A stretch of DNA of 64,000 bases. Source: Escherichia sp. E1V33. Its GTDB lineage: Bacteria; Pseudomonadota; Gammaproteobacteria; Enterobacterales; Enterobacteriaceae. The position numbers were made by a program, and so were the translations under genes. This document shows, piece by piece, positions 10,308 through 18,739 of the stretch (within the stretch, counting starts at the first letter, position 1; each line of letters opens with the position of its first letter). The DNA is taken from NCBI RefSeq assembly GCF_004211955.1, contig NZ_RHJI01000015.1:124001-188000 (forward strand), written 5' to 3'. The notes below the pieces were generated by a model. That model saw only the letters and a list, made by a program, of their open reading frames with translations. It had not been told where the DNA came from and made no database searches.

Positions 10308-11013
10308 ATCAACTCCTTTGCTCGGAAATAATGCCATAGTCACAACAAGCCCGAACTATTAATTAATTATTGACATTAAATCAATGACTTATGGCGGATA
10401 ATTTTAGTGAATATAAATTTTATGGGCAGTCCATTTTTTTATCATGGACTGGTCGCCTTCTTATAAAATCGCAATGTCTCATTGAAGTTAGAGGATGCTG
10501 CAATATTACAGATGAGAAGGGGAGCCAAATTTTGCCCACCTATTTAACATACCACCACATTATGGACAAGGGATTTGATTCTTTTATTTTTAAAACGGAA
10601 TGTTTCGCGCTTAACTATTGAGTTAAAAAACAATTTAGCAATTGATTATAACAATGCAAACATGAGGTGTATGACACTGTTATCAATAAATAAAACATAT
10701 CTACAACGGTGGGCGTTTTGCGATTTACTATTTTAATTGTTCATAGTTAACAGGTTGATTATCCCCCGATAAACCAGACGTAAATAATAAAATTTTTACG
10801 AGGAATATTAATCAATATGATAGTTTTGTGGTTGATTATTTATGGTGATAAATATGGATTTGAGTCAAACTGGGATTATATTTTCTCTGGAAACTATTAT
10901 TAAATTAAAAAATAATGGCGGGGATTATCACGCATTAACCCATAACTGCACGCACTGGTAAGGAAGTGCCTCGTATGAAGGCACTTCCGACCACCAACGA
11001 GCCCACTTTAGAT
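10308..11013 (-). promoter_or_regulatory. Upstream regulatory region of the kpsFEDUCS operon
   Basis: About 700 bp of A+T-rich sequence with no credible gene lies between kpsF and the LprI-like gene. The published region 1 promoter (PR1) of group 2 capsule loci lies roughly 225 bp before kpsF, which would place it near 10530. I could not fix its hexamers or the described IHF site by eye with confidence. The 76-codon open frame inside (10391 to 10621, plus strand) does not look coding. Confidence 0.5.
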
Positions 11014-11349
11014 TCAGAGTGGTTTGTTAATCGCGTCATAAAGATGGTTCAACGTTGTTAAGCGCTGTCTGTATATTTCTCTCAGGCAGGGCTTGTCACT
11101 GCCACAACGGCGTCGTTTAGCCAGCCACTGTGTCTGTGATTCTTGTAGTTCCCCGGCGGCACCCATTGCGTAAAGTCCATGGAGAAATTTGTATTTAACG
11201 CTCATCTCCACATCCATGTCGTTCAGGGTACGCGATGCACAAATCGCTTTTTCATCCGCACGGTGGGGCTGTCGACAGTCAAAACTGGCTGCTGTGACAG
11301 AGAAAGCAGGCAAAGTGATGATAAGAAATGCCGCAAGTAGATTTTTCAC
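11014..11349 (-). CDS. Exported LprI/DUF1311-family protein (lysozyme-inhibitor-like)
   Basis: This 111-residue periplasmic protein has a clear signal peptide (residues 1-20, cleavage near VTA-A). The mature part has the LprI/DUF1311 pattern: an early SFDC, then KAICASRTLNDMD, a conserved Y, QTQWLAKRRRC and a CL...YRQRL end, with paired cysteines that probably form disulphides. Some members of this family inhibit lysozymes. It overlaps the upstream DUF930-like gene by 4 bp, so the two form one minus-strand unit, placed between the capsule operon and the T6SS genes. An envelope-protection or effector-immunity role is an inference from location and family only. Confidence 0.6.
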   Translation of the reverse strand: MKNLLAAFLIITLPAFSVTAASFDCRQPHRADEKAICASRTLNDMDVEMSVKYKFLHGLYAMGAAGELQESQTQWLAKRRRCGSDKPCLREIYRQRLTTLNHLYDAINKPL

Positions 11350-11837
11350 TGGCTGACTCCTTCAGAAAGAATAACTGGTCCTGGCGCCATGGTCAGGGCT
11401 CTGTTTCTCGTCAGCCTGAATCCTGTTGCTTCCCCGGTTTTTACTGACAGTTCACATTCGAAGTGAAACGTCGTCCAGCTAATCCCCCTACGGTACTGGC
11501 CATTGCCTGTCAGTAGTGCAGGTGAGAGCAGCCGCTGCATATTATGTTTTCCCTGATCGAAAATAACCTTATCTACGTCGGGGTACTGCTTCTGCAGCTC
11601 TTTTAGTGCGAGCGGTCGGCAAATAAATTCGGCTACGCGCTGAGCTTCAGTCCATTTGGTGTTGACAAAATTACGGTCATTCTTCCCTTTTACCTCACGA
11701 TTGATAACACTATTCAGATGTTCTACCTGGACAGAATTCAATGTGACGTTCGTTGCAAATGCAAATCCGGTATACATACAGGATATCGCAGTAATAACAA
11801 CCAAATACTTACTAATCCGAAATACTCCATTACGCAT
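11346..11837 (-). CDS. Exported DUF930-like protein of unknown function
   Basis: This 163-residue protein begins with a basic stretch and a hydrophobic segment ending near FAFA (about residue 28), consistent with Sec export. The mature part has two cysteine-centred blocks, EFICRPLALKELQ and TTFHFECELSVKTGEATGF. These resemble the DUF930 pattern (IC-x-LEA... and FKCEL...VxxF). The function of that family is not known to me. It is the first gene of a two-gene unit with the LprI-like gene, divergent from tssB. Possible alternatives are a periplasmic immunity protein or an unrelated cargo gene. Confidence 0.5.
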   Translation of the reverse strand: MRNGVFRISKYLVVITAISCMYTGFAFATNVTLNSVQVEHLNSVINREVKGKNDRNFVNTKWTEAQRVAEFICRPLALKELQKQYPDVDKVIFDQGKHNMQRLLSPALLTGNGQYRRGISWTTFHFECELSVKTGEATGFRLTRNRALTMAPGPVILSEGVSQ

Positions 11838-12479
11838 AAGTACCTACTTTTACTGTGCAATTACAATGTCTACGTGAATATAAGTGGTGAAAATAAATAA
11901 TATGCTGCGCTGCGTCAATGTTTATGCGTAATCAGAGTATTCCTGAAGCGGCTTGCGGATGTAAAAATGTAAAATTCCGATTACCTTAAATAAAAATATT
12001 AATAAATAAAATTTCTTTCTACGGTATTTAACCTAATAGAAACTGGTTTGACTTTAAGTTGGAGCGTGCAAGGAGGAAATGCCAGTGCATGGTGAATATT
12101 CACGGTTTACTATGGTGATATATTTTATATACAAACAAACTACTTCGATATTACATCGAAAAAACACTCAGGGTTGCCGCATGAGTATCATGAAGAATGT
12201 TGTTATATAATAAGTCAGCGTTTTGCACTTTGTACAATCTGGGTTAGGGTATAAAAAATAAAGTAGTTACGTAATGAAAATATAATTCAGAATATGTATA
12301 AAGGCGTTTTTAATTGCTTGATATGTCTACGGTTGTTTTTGTTGTCTGGCAGTATTCTTACTGTTTTTTAATTTCAATTTATTGATCTATATTGTTTTTT
12401 TGACCTTAATATTGCCCTAGTATCCGGTTAAGGAAATATTGTTGTTAATTTGACTTTAACTGAATTACGTGAGGGAACT
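11838..12479. promoter_or_regulatory. Divergent A+T-rich intergenic region between the DUF930-like gene and tssB
   Basis: This 640-bp region must hold the promoters for the minus-strand exported-protein pair and the plus-strand T6SS genes. It is strongly A+T-rich, typical of H-NS-controlled island promoters, but no single promoter can be fixed by eye. A 43-codon open frame (12079 to 12210, plus strand) follows a strong AAGGAGG sequence. The distance to its ATG is too short, although an in-frame GTG at 12085 is well spaced. I regard it as possible but unproven. Confidence 0.45.
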
Positions 12480-12977
12480 ATGAGTGACAGCTTCCAGCGG
12501 GAGATACCGAAAGCCCGTATTAATCTAAAATTAGATCTGCATACAGGTGGCGCAAGCAAAAAAATGGAATTACCCCTTAAGTTACTTATTGCGGGTGATT
12601 TCAGTAATGGTCAAGAATCCGCACCATTATCAGAACGTAAAAAAGTTAATCTTAACAAAAATAACTTTGATGCAGTCCTTTTTGATTATTCTCCAGAAGT
12701 AAATCTTATCGTTAAAAATACGCTTGCTGATGACGATAGCGAAGACAGTATCAAACTGACATTCCGCAGTATAAAGGATTTTTCCCCGGAACAAGTCTCC
12801 CGGCAAATACCGCAGCTGAAGGCCATGCTTTCCATGCGTAATTTACTTCGTGATTTAAAAGCAAATCTTCTGGATAACCAGGCTTTCCGCAAAGAACTGG
12901 AAAACATTCTGCTGGACCCGGCATTAAGCGCAGAACTCAGAGCCGAACTCTCAGCCCTGGCACCAAAACAGCCATAA
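12480..12977 (+). CDS. tssB: TssB, T6SS contractile sheath small subunit (VipA)
   Basis: TssB pairs with TssC to form the contractile sheath around the Hcp tube in the cytoplasm. The 165-residue protein shows the family pattern: RINLKLDLHTGG, then the LKLLIAGDFS segment at about 37-46, SERKKVNLNKNNFDAVL and the QIPQLKAML segment. The ATG at 12480 has a GAGGGA ribosome binding site; a longer start 30 bp upstream is not needed. It is the first gene of the plus-strand T6SS cluster, 39 bp before tssC. It appears complete. Confidence 0.9.
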   Translation: MSDSFQREIPKARINLKLDLHTGGASKKMELPLKLLIAGDFSNGQESAPLSERKKVNLNKNNFDAVLFDYSPEVNLIVKNTLADDDSEDSIKLTFRSIKDFSPEQVSRQIPQLKAMLSMRNLLRDLKANLLDNQAFRKELENILLDPALSAELRAELSALAPKQP

Positions 12978-13016
12978 CGATCATGACGATTTAACGGATT
13001 AATAAGGAATATGTTG

Positions 13017-14555
13017 ATGTCTGTAAATAATGAGAATGCCACTTCTGGCGAGAGTGTGGTCCTTGAACGTCCTGTGGCAAGTGGAGTTTATGCGTCCCTG
13101 TTTGAAAAAATTAATCTGAGCCCAGTCTCAGAGTTGAGTGCACTGGATATCTGGCAGGATGCACAGGCGATGTCGGATGCGACAGCGGATGAACGTTTAA
13201 CGGCCGGGATGCAAGTATTCCTGGAATGTCTGACTAAATCCGGCTCTAAAGTTGAAAAGCTCGACAAAAATTTGATTGACCACCATATCGCAGAACTGGA
13301 TTACCAGATAAGCCGTCAACTTGATGAAGTTATGCATCATGAGGCCTTTCAGGCGGTAGAAAGCCTGTGGCGGGGCGTGAAATCGTTGGTTGATAAAACT
13401 GATTTCCGTCAGAACGTGAAAATTGAACTGCTGGATATCTCTAAAGAAGACCTGCGTCAGGATTTTGAAGACAGCCCGGAAATTATCCAGAGTGGTTTGT
13501 ACAAACACACATACATAGATGAGTATGACACACCGGGTGGCGAGCCGATTGCCGCGCTGATTTCCGCTTACGAGTTTGATGCTTCTGCGCAGGACGTGGC
13601 GCTGATGCGTAATTTGTCAAAAGTGTCTGCTGCGGCACATATGCCTTTTATCGGTTCTGCGGGGCCGAAATTTTTCCTGAAAGAGTCAATGGAAGAGGTC
13701 GCGGCCATCAAAGATATTGGTAACTACTTTGACCGCGCCGAGTACATTAAATGGAAAAGTTTCAGGGATACGGACGACTCCCGTTACATGGGGCTGGTCA
13801 TGCCTCGTGTGCTGGGTCGTTTGCCGTATGGCCCGGACACAGTACCGGTACGTAGTTTTAATTATGTTGAAGAAGTGAAAGGCCCGGATCACGATAAATA
13901 CCTGTGGACCAATGCCACCTTCGCTTTTGCGGCCAACATGGTGAAAAGCTTCATCAACAACGGCTGGTGCGTGCAAATCCGTGGTCCACAGGCCGGTGGT
14001 GCAGTGCAGGATCTGCCCATTCATCTGTATGATCTCGGCACGGGTAATCAGGTAAAAATTCCGTCAGAGGTGATGATCCCGGAAACCCGCGAATTTGAGT
14101 TCGCAAATCTTGGATTTATTCCCCTGTCGTACTACAAAAACCGCGATTATGCCTGTTTCTTCTCGGCGAACTCCACGCAAAAACCTGCGCTCTACGACAC
14201 TGCTGATGCCACTGCCAATAGCCGCATCAATGCGCGTTTACCGTACATCTTTCTGCTGTCGCGAATCGCTCATTACCTGAAGCTGATTCAACGGGAAAAC
14301 ATTGGTACAACCAAGGATCGTCGTCTGCTGGAACTGGAGCTTAATACCTGGGTTCGTGGTCTTGTGACAGAAATGACCGATCCGGGCGATGACTTGCAGG
14401 CTTCTCACCCGCTGCGTGACGCGAAAGTGCTGGTGGAAGATATCGGGGATAACCCAGGCTTCTTCCGCGTGAAACTCTTTGCCATCCCCCACTTCCAGGT
14501 GGAAGGGATGGACATCAACCTATCACTGGTTTCCCAGATGCCAAAAGCCAAGTAG
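13017..14555 (+). CDS. tssC: TssC, T6SS contractile sheath large subunit (VipB)
   Basis: TssC is the large sheath subunit. The protein of 512 residues carries family landmarks: the HHIAELDYQISRQLDEVMHH helix, AVESLWRGVKSLV, GGEPIAALISAYEFD, the PFIGSAGPKFF segment, GLVMPRVLGRLPYG, NATFAFAANMVKSF and the C-terminal PHFQVEGMDINLSLV. I prefer the ATG at 13017 because its AAGG ribosome binding site is 9 bp away. The ATG at 13011 is too close to that site. No frameshift is present, so the sheath genes are intact even though neighbouring structural genes are not. Confidence 0.93.
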   Translation: MSVNNENATSGESVVLERPVASGVYASLFEKINLSPVSELSALDIWQDAQAMSDATADERLTAGMQVFLECLTKSGSKVEKLDKNLIDHHIAELDYQISRQLDEVMHHEAFQAVESLWRGVKSLVDKTDFRQNVKIELLDISKEDLRQDFEDSPEIIQSGLYKHTYIDEYDTPGGEPIAALISAYEFDASAQDVALMRNLSKVSAAAHMPFIGSAGPKFFLKESMEEVAAIKDIGNYFDRAEYIKWKSFRDTDDSRYMGLVMPRVLGRLPYGPDTVPVRSFNYVEEVKGPDHDKYLWTNATFAFAANMVKSFINNGWCVQIRGPQAGGAVQDLPIHLYDLGTGNQVKIPSEVMIPETREFEFANLGFIPLSYYKNRDYACFFSANSTQKPALYDTADATANSRINARLPYIFLLSRIAHYLKLIQRENIGTTKDRRLLELELNTWVRGLVTEMTDPGDDLQASHPLRDAKVLVEDIGDNPGFFRVKLFAIPHFQVEGMDINLSLVSQMPKAK

Positions 14556-14576
14556 TAAGGCGAGGGGAAAGCAAGG

Positions 14577-14843
14577 ATGAAAATTTTTCGCCAAGTTTGG
14601 GAGGACGGGGCTGCACTGGCCCCGCAACAGTTCCAGCAGCAGGCCCGCTGGAATGCGCACATTGCCGATACCGTTGCAAGGATGGGGATTTCCCATCCCT
14701 GGGGCGTGGTGAATGCGGAATTTGACACCGCCGCGCTGACGGTGCACTGCTGGATGATTGGCATCGTCGCGGTGAGCCTGTGCGCTATCGCCTCGGACTG
14801 TATCAGGGGCTGCGTCTTGTACCTGTTATTGAAGCCGTCATGA
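14577..14843 (+). pseudogene. tssK: tssK 5' fragment (baseplate/membrane connector), truncated by deletion
   Basis: The first 55 or so codons match the N-terminus of TssK (MKIFRQVWEDG, APQQFQQQARWNAH, WGVVNAEFD). TssK normally has about 440 residues and links the baseplate to the membrane complex. Similarity stops near 14740. The frame then runs for another 33 codons over the start of the next gene fragment and ends at 14843. From about 14738 a second frame reads as a different protein (the OmpA-like fragment that follows), so a deletion has removed most of tssK and whatever followed it. The usual next gene, tssL, is absent. Confidence 0.8.
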
Positions 14844-15325
14844 ATGACCTGGCACCACCGTCGCTCTCTTCGCCTGTTATCCAAAAAATCGTCCCGGGGC
14901 AGAAGATTATCCGCCTCGACAGTATGTCGCTATTCGATTCCGGCAAATCGGTGCTGAAAGCAGGGTCTACCAAAAAGTTGGTTAATTCACTGGCGGGGTT
15001 CAGAGCAAAACCGGGCTGGCTGATTGTGGTCGCTGGCCACACGGATAACACCGGCAATGCACAACTAAACCAGACGCTTTCACAGAAACGTGCCGAAGCG
15101 GTGCGCGGCTGGATGCATGAAACCGGTGACGTGCCGGAAAGCTGTTTTGCGGTACAGGGCTATGGCGCAAGCCGTCCGGTCGCAACCAATGACACCCCGG
15201 AGGGCCGTGCGCTCAACCGCCGTGTCGAAATCAGTCTGGTACCGCAGGCTAATGCCTGTCAGATACCAGGACACACCCTGGCGTCATCGCAGGATGATGG
15301 CGCATCACAACATAATGGAGAGTAA
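14744..15325 (+). pseudogene. 3' fragment of a T6SS OmpA-like peptidoglycan-binding protein (TagL-like)
   Basis: From the deletion junction one frame reads a short GALLDDWHRRGEPVRYRLG segment, a GLYQG motif shared with TssM-related proteins, and then a complete OmpA-type domain. The OmpA landmarks are FDSGKSVLKAGS, VVAGHTDNTGN, LSQKRAEAVRGWM, GYGASRPVA and NRRVEISL, covering about the last 140 codons. Such domains bind peptidoglycan and anchor the T6SS. The N-terminal membrane part is missing. A GTG at 14780 could start translation of a 181-residue remnant without a signal or membrane segment. It ends 4 bp before hcp, so it may still couple translation into hcp. Confidence 0.7.
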
Positions 15326-15329
15326 TTCC

Positions 15330-15821
15330 ATGGCAATACCTGTTTATCTTTGGCTGAAGGACGATGGCGGCGCGGACATCAAAGGGTCTGTGGACGTTCA
15401 GGATCGTGAAGGCAGCATCGAAGTCGTGGCCCAGGAACACAACCTGTACATCCCGACTGATAACAACACAGGCAAACTGACCGGCACCCGTATCCATACC
15501 CCGTTCCTGTTCACCAAGGAAATCGACTCCTCCAGCCCGTACTTGTACAAGGCAGTGACCACCGGGCAGACCCTCAAGTCTGCCGAATTCAAGTGGTACA
15601 AAATCAACGACGCGGGCCAGGAAGTGGAGTACTTCAACACCAAACTTGAGAACGTGAAAGTGGTGAAGGTGAATCCTGAAATGTATGACATCAAGGATCC
15701 TTCTAAAGAGAAGCACAACCACCTTGAGCGCATTGAACTGCGTTACGAAAAAATCACCTGGACCTACAAAGACGGCAACATCATTCATTCCGATTCCTGG
15801 AACGAACGCGCCACCGCGTAA
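15330..15821 (+). CDS. hcp: Hcp (TssD), T6SS tube protein
   Basis: Hcp hexamers stack to form the inner tube that is fired by sheath contraction; it is also the hallmark secreted protein. The 163-residue product starts MAIPVYLWLKDDGG and contains family landmarks GSIEVVAQEHNLYIP, TPFLFTKEIDSSSPYLYKA and the end IELRYEKITWTYKDGNI. The ATG at 15330 has a GGAGAG ribosome binding site. The open frame continues 80 codons upstream, but that part is the OmpA-like gene read in another frame. A terminator follows directly. It is intact. Confidence 0.93.
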   Translation: MAIPVYLWLKDDGGADIKGSVDVQDREGSIEVVAQEHNLYIPTDNNTGKLTGTRIHTPFLFTKEIDSSSPYLYKAVTTGQTLKSAEFKWYKINDAGQEVEYFNTKLENVKVVKVNPEMYDIKDPSKEKHNHLERIELRYEKITWTYKDGNIIHSDSWNERATA

Positions 15822-15829
15822 CCACAAGC

Positions 15830-15856
15830 GGGCAGAGCTTCTCTGTCCGTTTTTTT
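15830..15856 (+). terminator. Terminator directly after hcp
   Basis: An 8-bp stem (GGGCAGAG with CTCTGTCC, one G-U pair) with a 3-base loop is followed by G and seven T residues, 8 bp after the hcp stop. It would raise hcp mRNA relative to clpV by ending part of the transcripts. Confidence 0.75.
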
Positions 15857-15997
15857 GTTTTTGCTGAACGTCTGAAGCCATCGGGTTTTCAGCAAAGACT
15901 CCACAATCTACCAGCACGACCGTATGCGCTTTGGTCTTCTTCACGAGAAACAGCGAGGGGCGGTAGCGTGTTCAGAAACCGAAAAAGAGAGAAATTC

Positions 15998-18637
15998 ATG
16001 GAAAATCCAGCCATTTTGCTGCGACGTCTGAACCCTTATTGCGCCCGAGCGATGGAAGGCGCGGCTTCACTCTGTCAGATTCGCGCACATGCGGAAATTT
16101 TGCCAGAGCACTGGCTGCTGAAACTTCTTGAGCAGGGCGAGGGTGATCTCACCGTGCTGGCACGCCGCTACGAGTGGGACATGGACATTCTCTGGCAAGA
16201 TTTGCTTGCCTGGCTCGATAAACAACCTCGCTCGGTGCGCCATCGCCCGCAGCTTTCAGAAAATATCCAGATATTGATGCAACAAGCCTGGCTGATTGCC
16301 TCACTGGCGGGAGAAGAACAGATTCGAAGTCACCACCTGCTGATGGCGCTGGTGGCTAAACAGAAGCTGGTGCGCTGCGATGGTCTGTGGCCATTACTGA
16401 CCCTGGGCCAGAGCCAGTTGGAGTGCCTGCGCCCGCTACTGGATGCTCAGTCAGACGAGCGTGCACAGGTACAGCAGGAAGCCGAACTCACGGGGAGCCA
16501 TGGTGGGGACGTGGAGTTTATCGGGCGTCCAGTAGGGAGTGAGATGAAAGAAGGGGAAATGAGTCCGGCGCTGCAGAATGCGCTGGATAAATTCACCCAT
16601 GACGTCACCGCCCAGGCGCGTGAAGGCAAAATTGATCCGGTATTTGGCCGCGATACTGAAATCCGCCAGATGGTGGACATTCTTTCTCGCCGCCGAAAAA
16701 ACAACCCAATCCTGGTCGGTGAGCCAGGTGTTGGGAAAACCGCACTGGTAGAAGGTCTGGCGCTCAGAATCTCTGAAGGTAATGTCCCTGAATCCCTCAA
16801 GCCGGTGGTGCTACGCACTCTTGACCTCGGGCTGCTGCAGGCGGGGGCGGGAGTGAAGGGGGAATTTGAGCAGCGCCTGAAAAATGTGATTAATGCCGTA
16901 CAGCAGTCTCCGGTACCCATTTTGCTGTTTATTGATGAGGCCCATACCATCATCGGCGCAGGTAATCAGGCTGGTGGTGCTGATGCTGCCAATCTGCTGA
17001 AACCTGCCCTGGCGCGCGGTGAGTTGCGAACCATCGCCGCGACGACCTGGTCTGAGTATAAACAATACTTTGAGCGCGATGCCGCACTCGAACGCCGCTT
17101 CCAGATGGTGAAAGTTGACGAACCAGACGACGACATGGCTTGTCTGATGTTGCGTGGCCTGAAATCCCGTTATGCCGAACATCATAATGTGCACATCACT
17201 GATGATGCGGTGTGCGCTGCCGTTACGTTATCCCGACGTTATCTGACAGGTCGTCAACTCCCGGACAAAGCCGTTGACCTGCTCGACACTGCAAGCGCTC
17301 GCGTGCGTATGAGTCTCGACACCGTACCCGAACAGCTGACCCGTATCCGTTCCCGGATTACCTCTCTTGAAATGGAGAGACAAGCTCTACAGGAAGATAT
17401 TGCCGTCGGTAGTCAAAACCACGGTGAACGCCTGACGGCAATCGAACAGGAAGAGAAAAACGTCATCGTTGAACTCCACGAACTTGAAACCCAGTACGGC
17501 CAGGAACTGAAGCTTACTGAACAACTACGGGAAAGCCGTCAGGACATTTCCCGTCAGAGCGAAACGCATGCCCTGCAACAGGAGCTGAACGGTATGCAGC
17601 AGGGCAATCCGTTGTTGTCGGTGGATGTGGATGTGCGCACTGTTGCAACAGTGATTGCCGACTGGACCGGCGTGCCGCTTTCTTCGCTGATGAAAGACGA
17701 ACAGACCGAACTGCTTACCCTGGAAAATGAAATCGGCAAACGTGTAGTCGGTCAGAGTGTTGCGCTTGAAGCCATCGCCCGGCGCCTGCGTGCCGCTAAA
17801 ACTGGCCTCACCTCTGAGAACGGTCCACAGGGGGTATTCCTGCTGGTTGGCCCAAGTGGTGTAGGAAAAACTGAAACCGCGCTGGCACTGGCGGATGCGC
17901 TGTACGGTGGCGAAAAATCGCTGATTACCATTAACCTGTCGGAATACCAGGAGCCACACACAGTTTCCCAGCTGAAAGGTTCTCCACCTGGTTACGTCGG
18001 CTACGGCCAGGGCGGCATTCTTACTGAAGCCGTACGCAAGCGTCCGTACAGTGTGGTGCTGCTCGATGAAGTCGAAAAAGCGCACCGTGACGTGATGAAT
18101 CTGTTCTATCAGGTATTCGATCGTGGTTTTATGCGCGACGGCGAAGGGCGTGAAATCGACTTCCGCAATACCGTTATTTTGATGACCTCCAACCTTGGTA
18201 GTGACCACCTGATGCAGTTGCTGGGCGAACAACCGGAAGCCTCCGAGGCAGACCTGCACGAACTGCTGCGCCCGATACTGCGCGACCACTTCCAGCCCGC
18301 GCTGCTCGCCCGTTTCCAGACCGTGATTTACCGTCCGCTGGCAGAAGCAGCCATGCACACGATTGTGGAGATGAAACTCTCCCAGGTCAGCAAGCGCTTA
18401 CAGCGCCACTACGGCCTGACCACGCAGATTGATGAAAGCCTGTACGACGCGCTGACCGCTGCCTGCCTGCTACCGGACACTGGTGCGCGCAATGTTGACA
18501 GCTTACTCAACCAACAAATTCTGCCGGTGCTGAGTCAGCAATTACTGGTTCACATGGCGGCGAAAAAGAAACCACACTCCCTGGTGCTCTGCTGGAATGA
18601 TGAAGAAGGGATTGTGCTGGAGTTTAAATATGACTGA
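15998..18637 (+). CDS. clpV: ClpV (TssH), T6SS sheath-recycling AAA+ ATPase
   Basis: ClpV is a ClpB-type unfoldase that disassembles contracted TssBC sheaths. The 879-residue protein has an N-terminal Clp repeat domain (about 1-150), a first AAA+ module with Walker A GEPGVGKT near residue 241 and Walker B LLFIDEAH near 308, a coiled-coil middle domain at about 420-530, and a second AAA+ module with GPSGVGKT near 617 and [11 protein letters not shown] near 685. I chose the ATG at 15998, preceded by a purine-rich AAAGAGAG, over an upstream GTG at 15968 that would add 10 residues without family support. All ATPase motifs are intact. Confidence 0.92.
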   Translation: MENPAILLRRLNPYCARAMEGAASLCQIRAHAEILPEHWLLKLLEQGEGDLTVLARRYEWDMDILWQDLLAWLDKQPRSVRHRPQLSENIQILMQQAWLIASLAGEEQIRSHHLLMALVAKQKLVRCDGLWPLLTLGQSQLECLRPLLDAQSDERAQVQQEAELTGSHGGDVEFIGRPVGSEMKEGEMSPALQNALDKFTHDVTAQAREGKIDPVFGRDTEIRQMVDILSRRRKNNPILVGEPGVGKTALVEGLALRISEGNVPESLKPVVLRTLDLGLLQAGAGVKGEFEQRLKNVINAVQQSPVPILLFIDEAHTIIGAGNQAGGADAANLLKPALARGELRTIAATTWSEYKQYFERDAALERRFQMVKVDEPDDDMACLMLRGLKSRYAEHHNVHITDDAVCAAVTLSRRYLTGRQLPDKAVDLLDTASARVRMSLDTVPEQLTRIRSRITSLEMERQALQEDIAVGSQNHGERLTAIEQEEKNVIVELHELETQYGQELKLTEQLRESRQDISRQSETHALQQELNGMQQGNPLLSVDVDVRTVATVIADWTGVPLSSLMKDEQTELLTLENEIGKRVVGQSVALEAIARRLRAAKTGLTSENGPQGVFLLVGPSGVGKTETALALADALYGGEKSLITINLSEYQEPHTVSQLKGSPPGYVGYGQGGILTEAVRKRPYSVVLLDEVEKAHRDVMNLFYQVFDRGFMRDGEGREIDFRNTVILMTSNLGSDHLMQLLGEQPEASEADLHELLRPILRDHFQPALLARFQTVIYRPLAEAAMHTIVEMKLSQVSKRLQRHYGLTTQIDESLYDALTAACLLPDTGARNVDSLLNQQILPVLSQQLLVHMAAKKKPHSLVLCWNDEEGIVLEFKYD

Positions 18638-18646
18638 AGGAACCTT

Positions 18647-18739
18647 ATGAGTCTGACAGATACCATCTTCAGCACGGCGAAAGTGGCAGTGACAGACCCG
18701 GTCGCCAGCACGAACAGTGAGGCAGCGGAGGTCAATTGA
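18647..18739 (+). CDS. 30-codon small ORF between clpV and tssA, probable deletion remnant
   Basis: A well-placed AAGGAAC ribosome binding site precedes an ATG and 30 codons (start MSLTDTIFSTAKVAV). The stop codon overlaps the tssA start (TGATG). Its arrangement is that of a real, translated gene. In related clusters this interval holds several kilobases including vgrG and often tssM. The ORF may therefore be the start of the gene after clpV joined to the end of the gene before tssA by a third in-frame deletion. I cannot match it to any protein. It may now serve only to couple translation into tssA. Confidence 0.4.
   Translation: MSLTDTIFSTAKVAVTDPVASTNSEAAEVN

Noticed and set aside
10391..10621. 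A 76-codon plus-strand frame in the kpsF upstream region
   Set aside because: It has no ribosome binding site or family resemblance and overlaps the expected PR1 promoter region.
15090..15329. An 80-codon N-terminal extension of hcp
   Set aside because: This part is the OmpA-like gene read in another frame; Hcp proteins begin at MAIPVYLW, which has its own ribosome binding site.
15249..15944. A 231-codon minus-strand frame
   Set aside because: It is antisense to hcp and the terminator after it; hcp is clearly the real gene.
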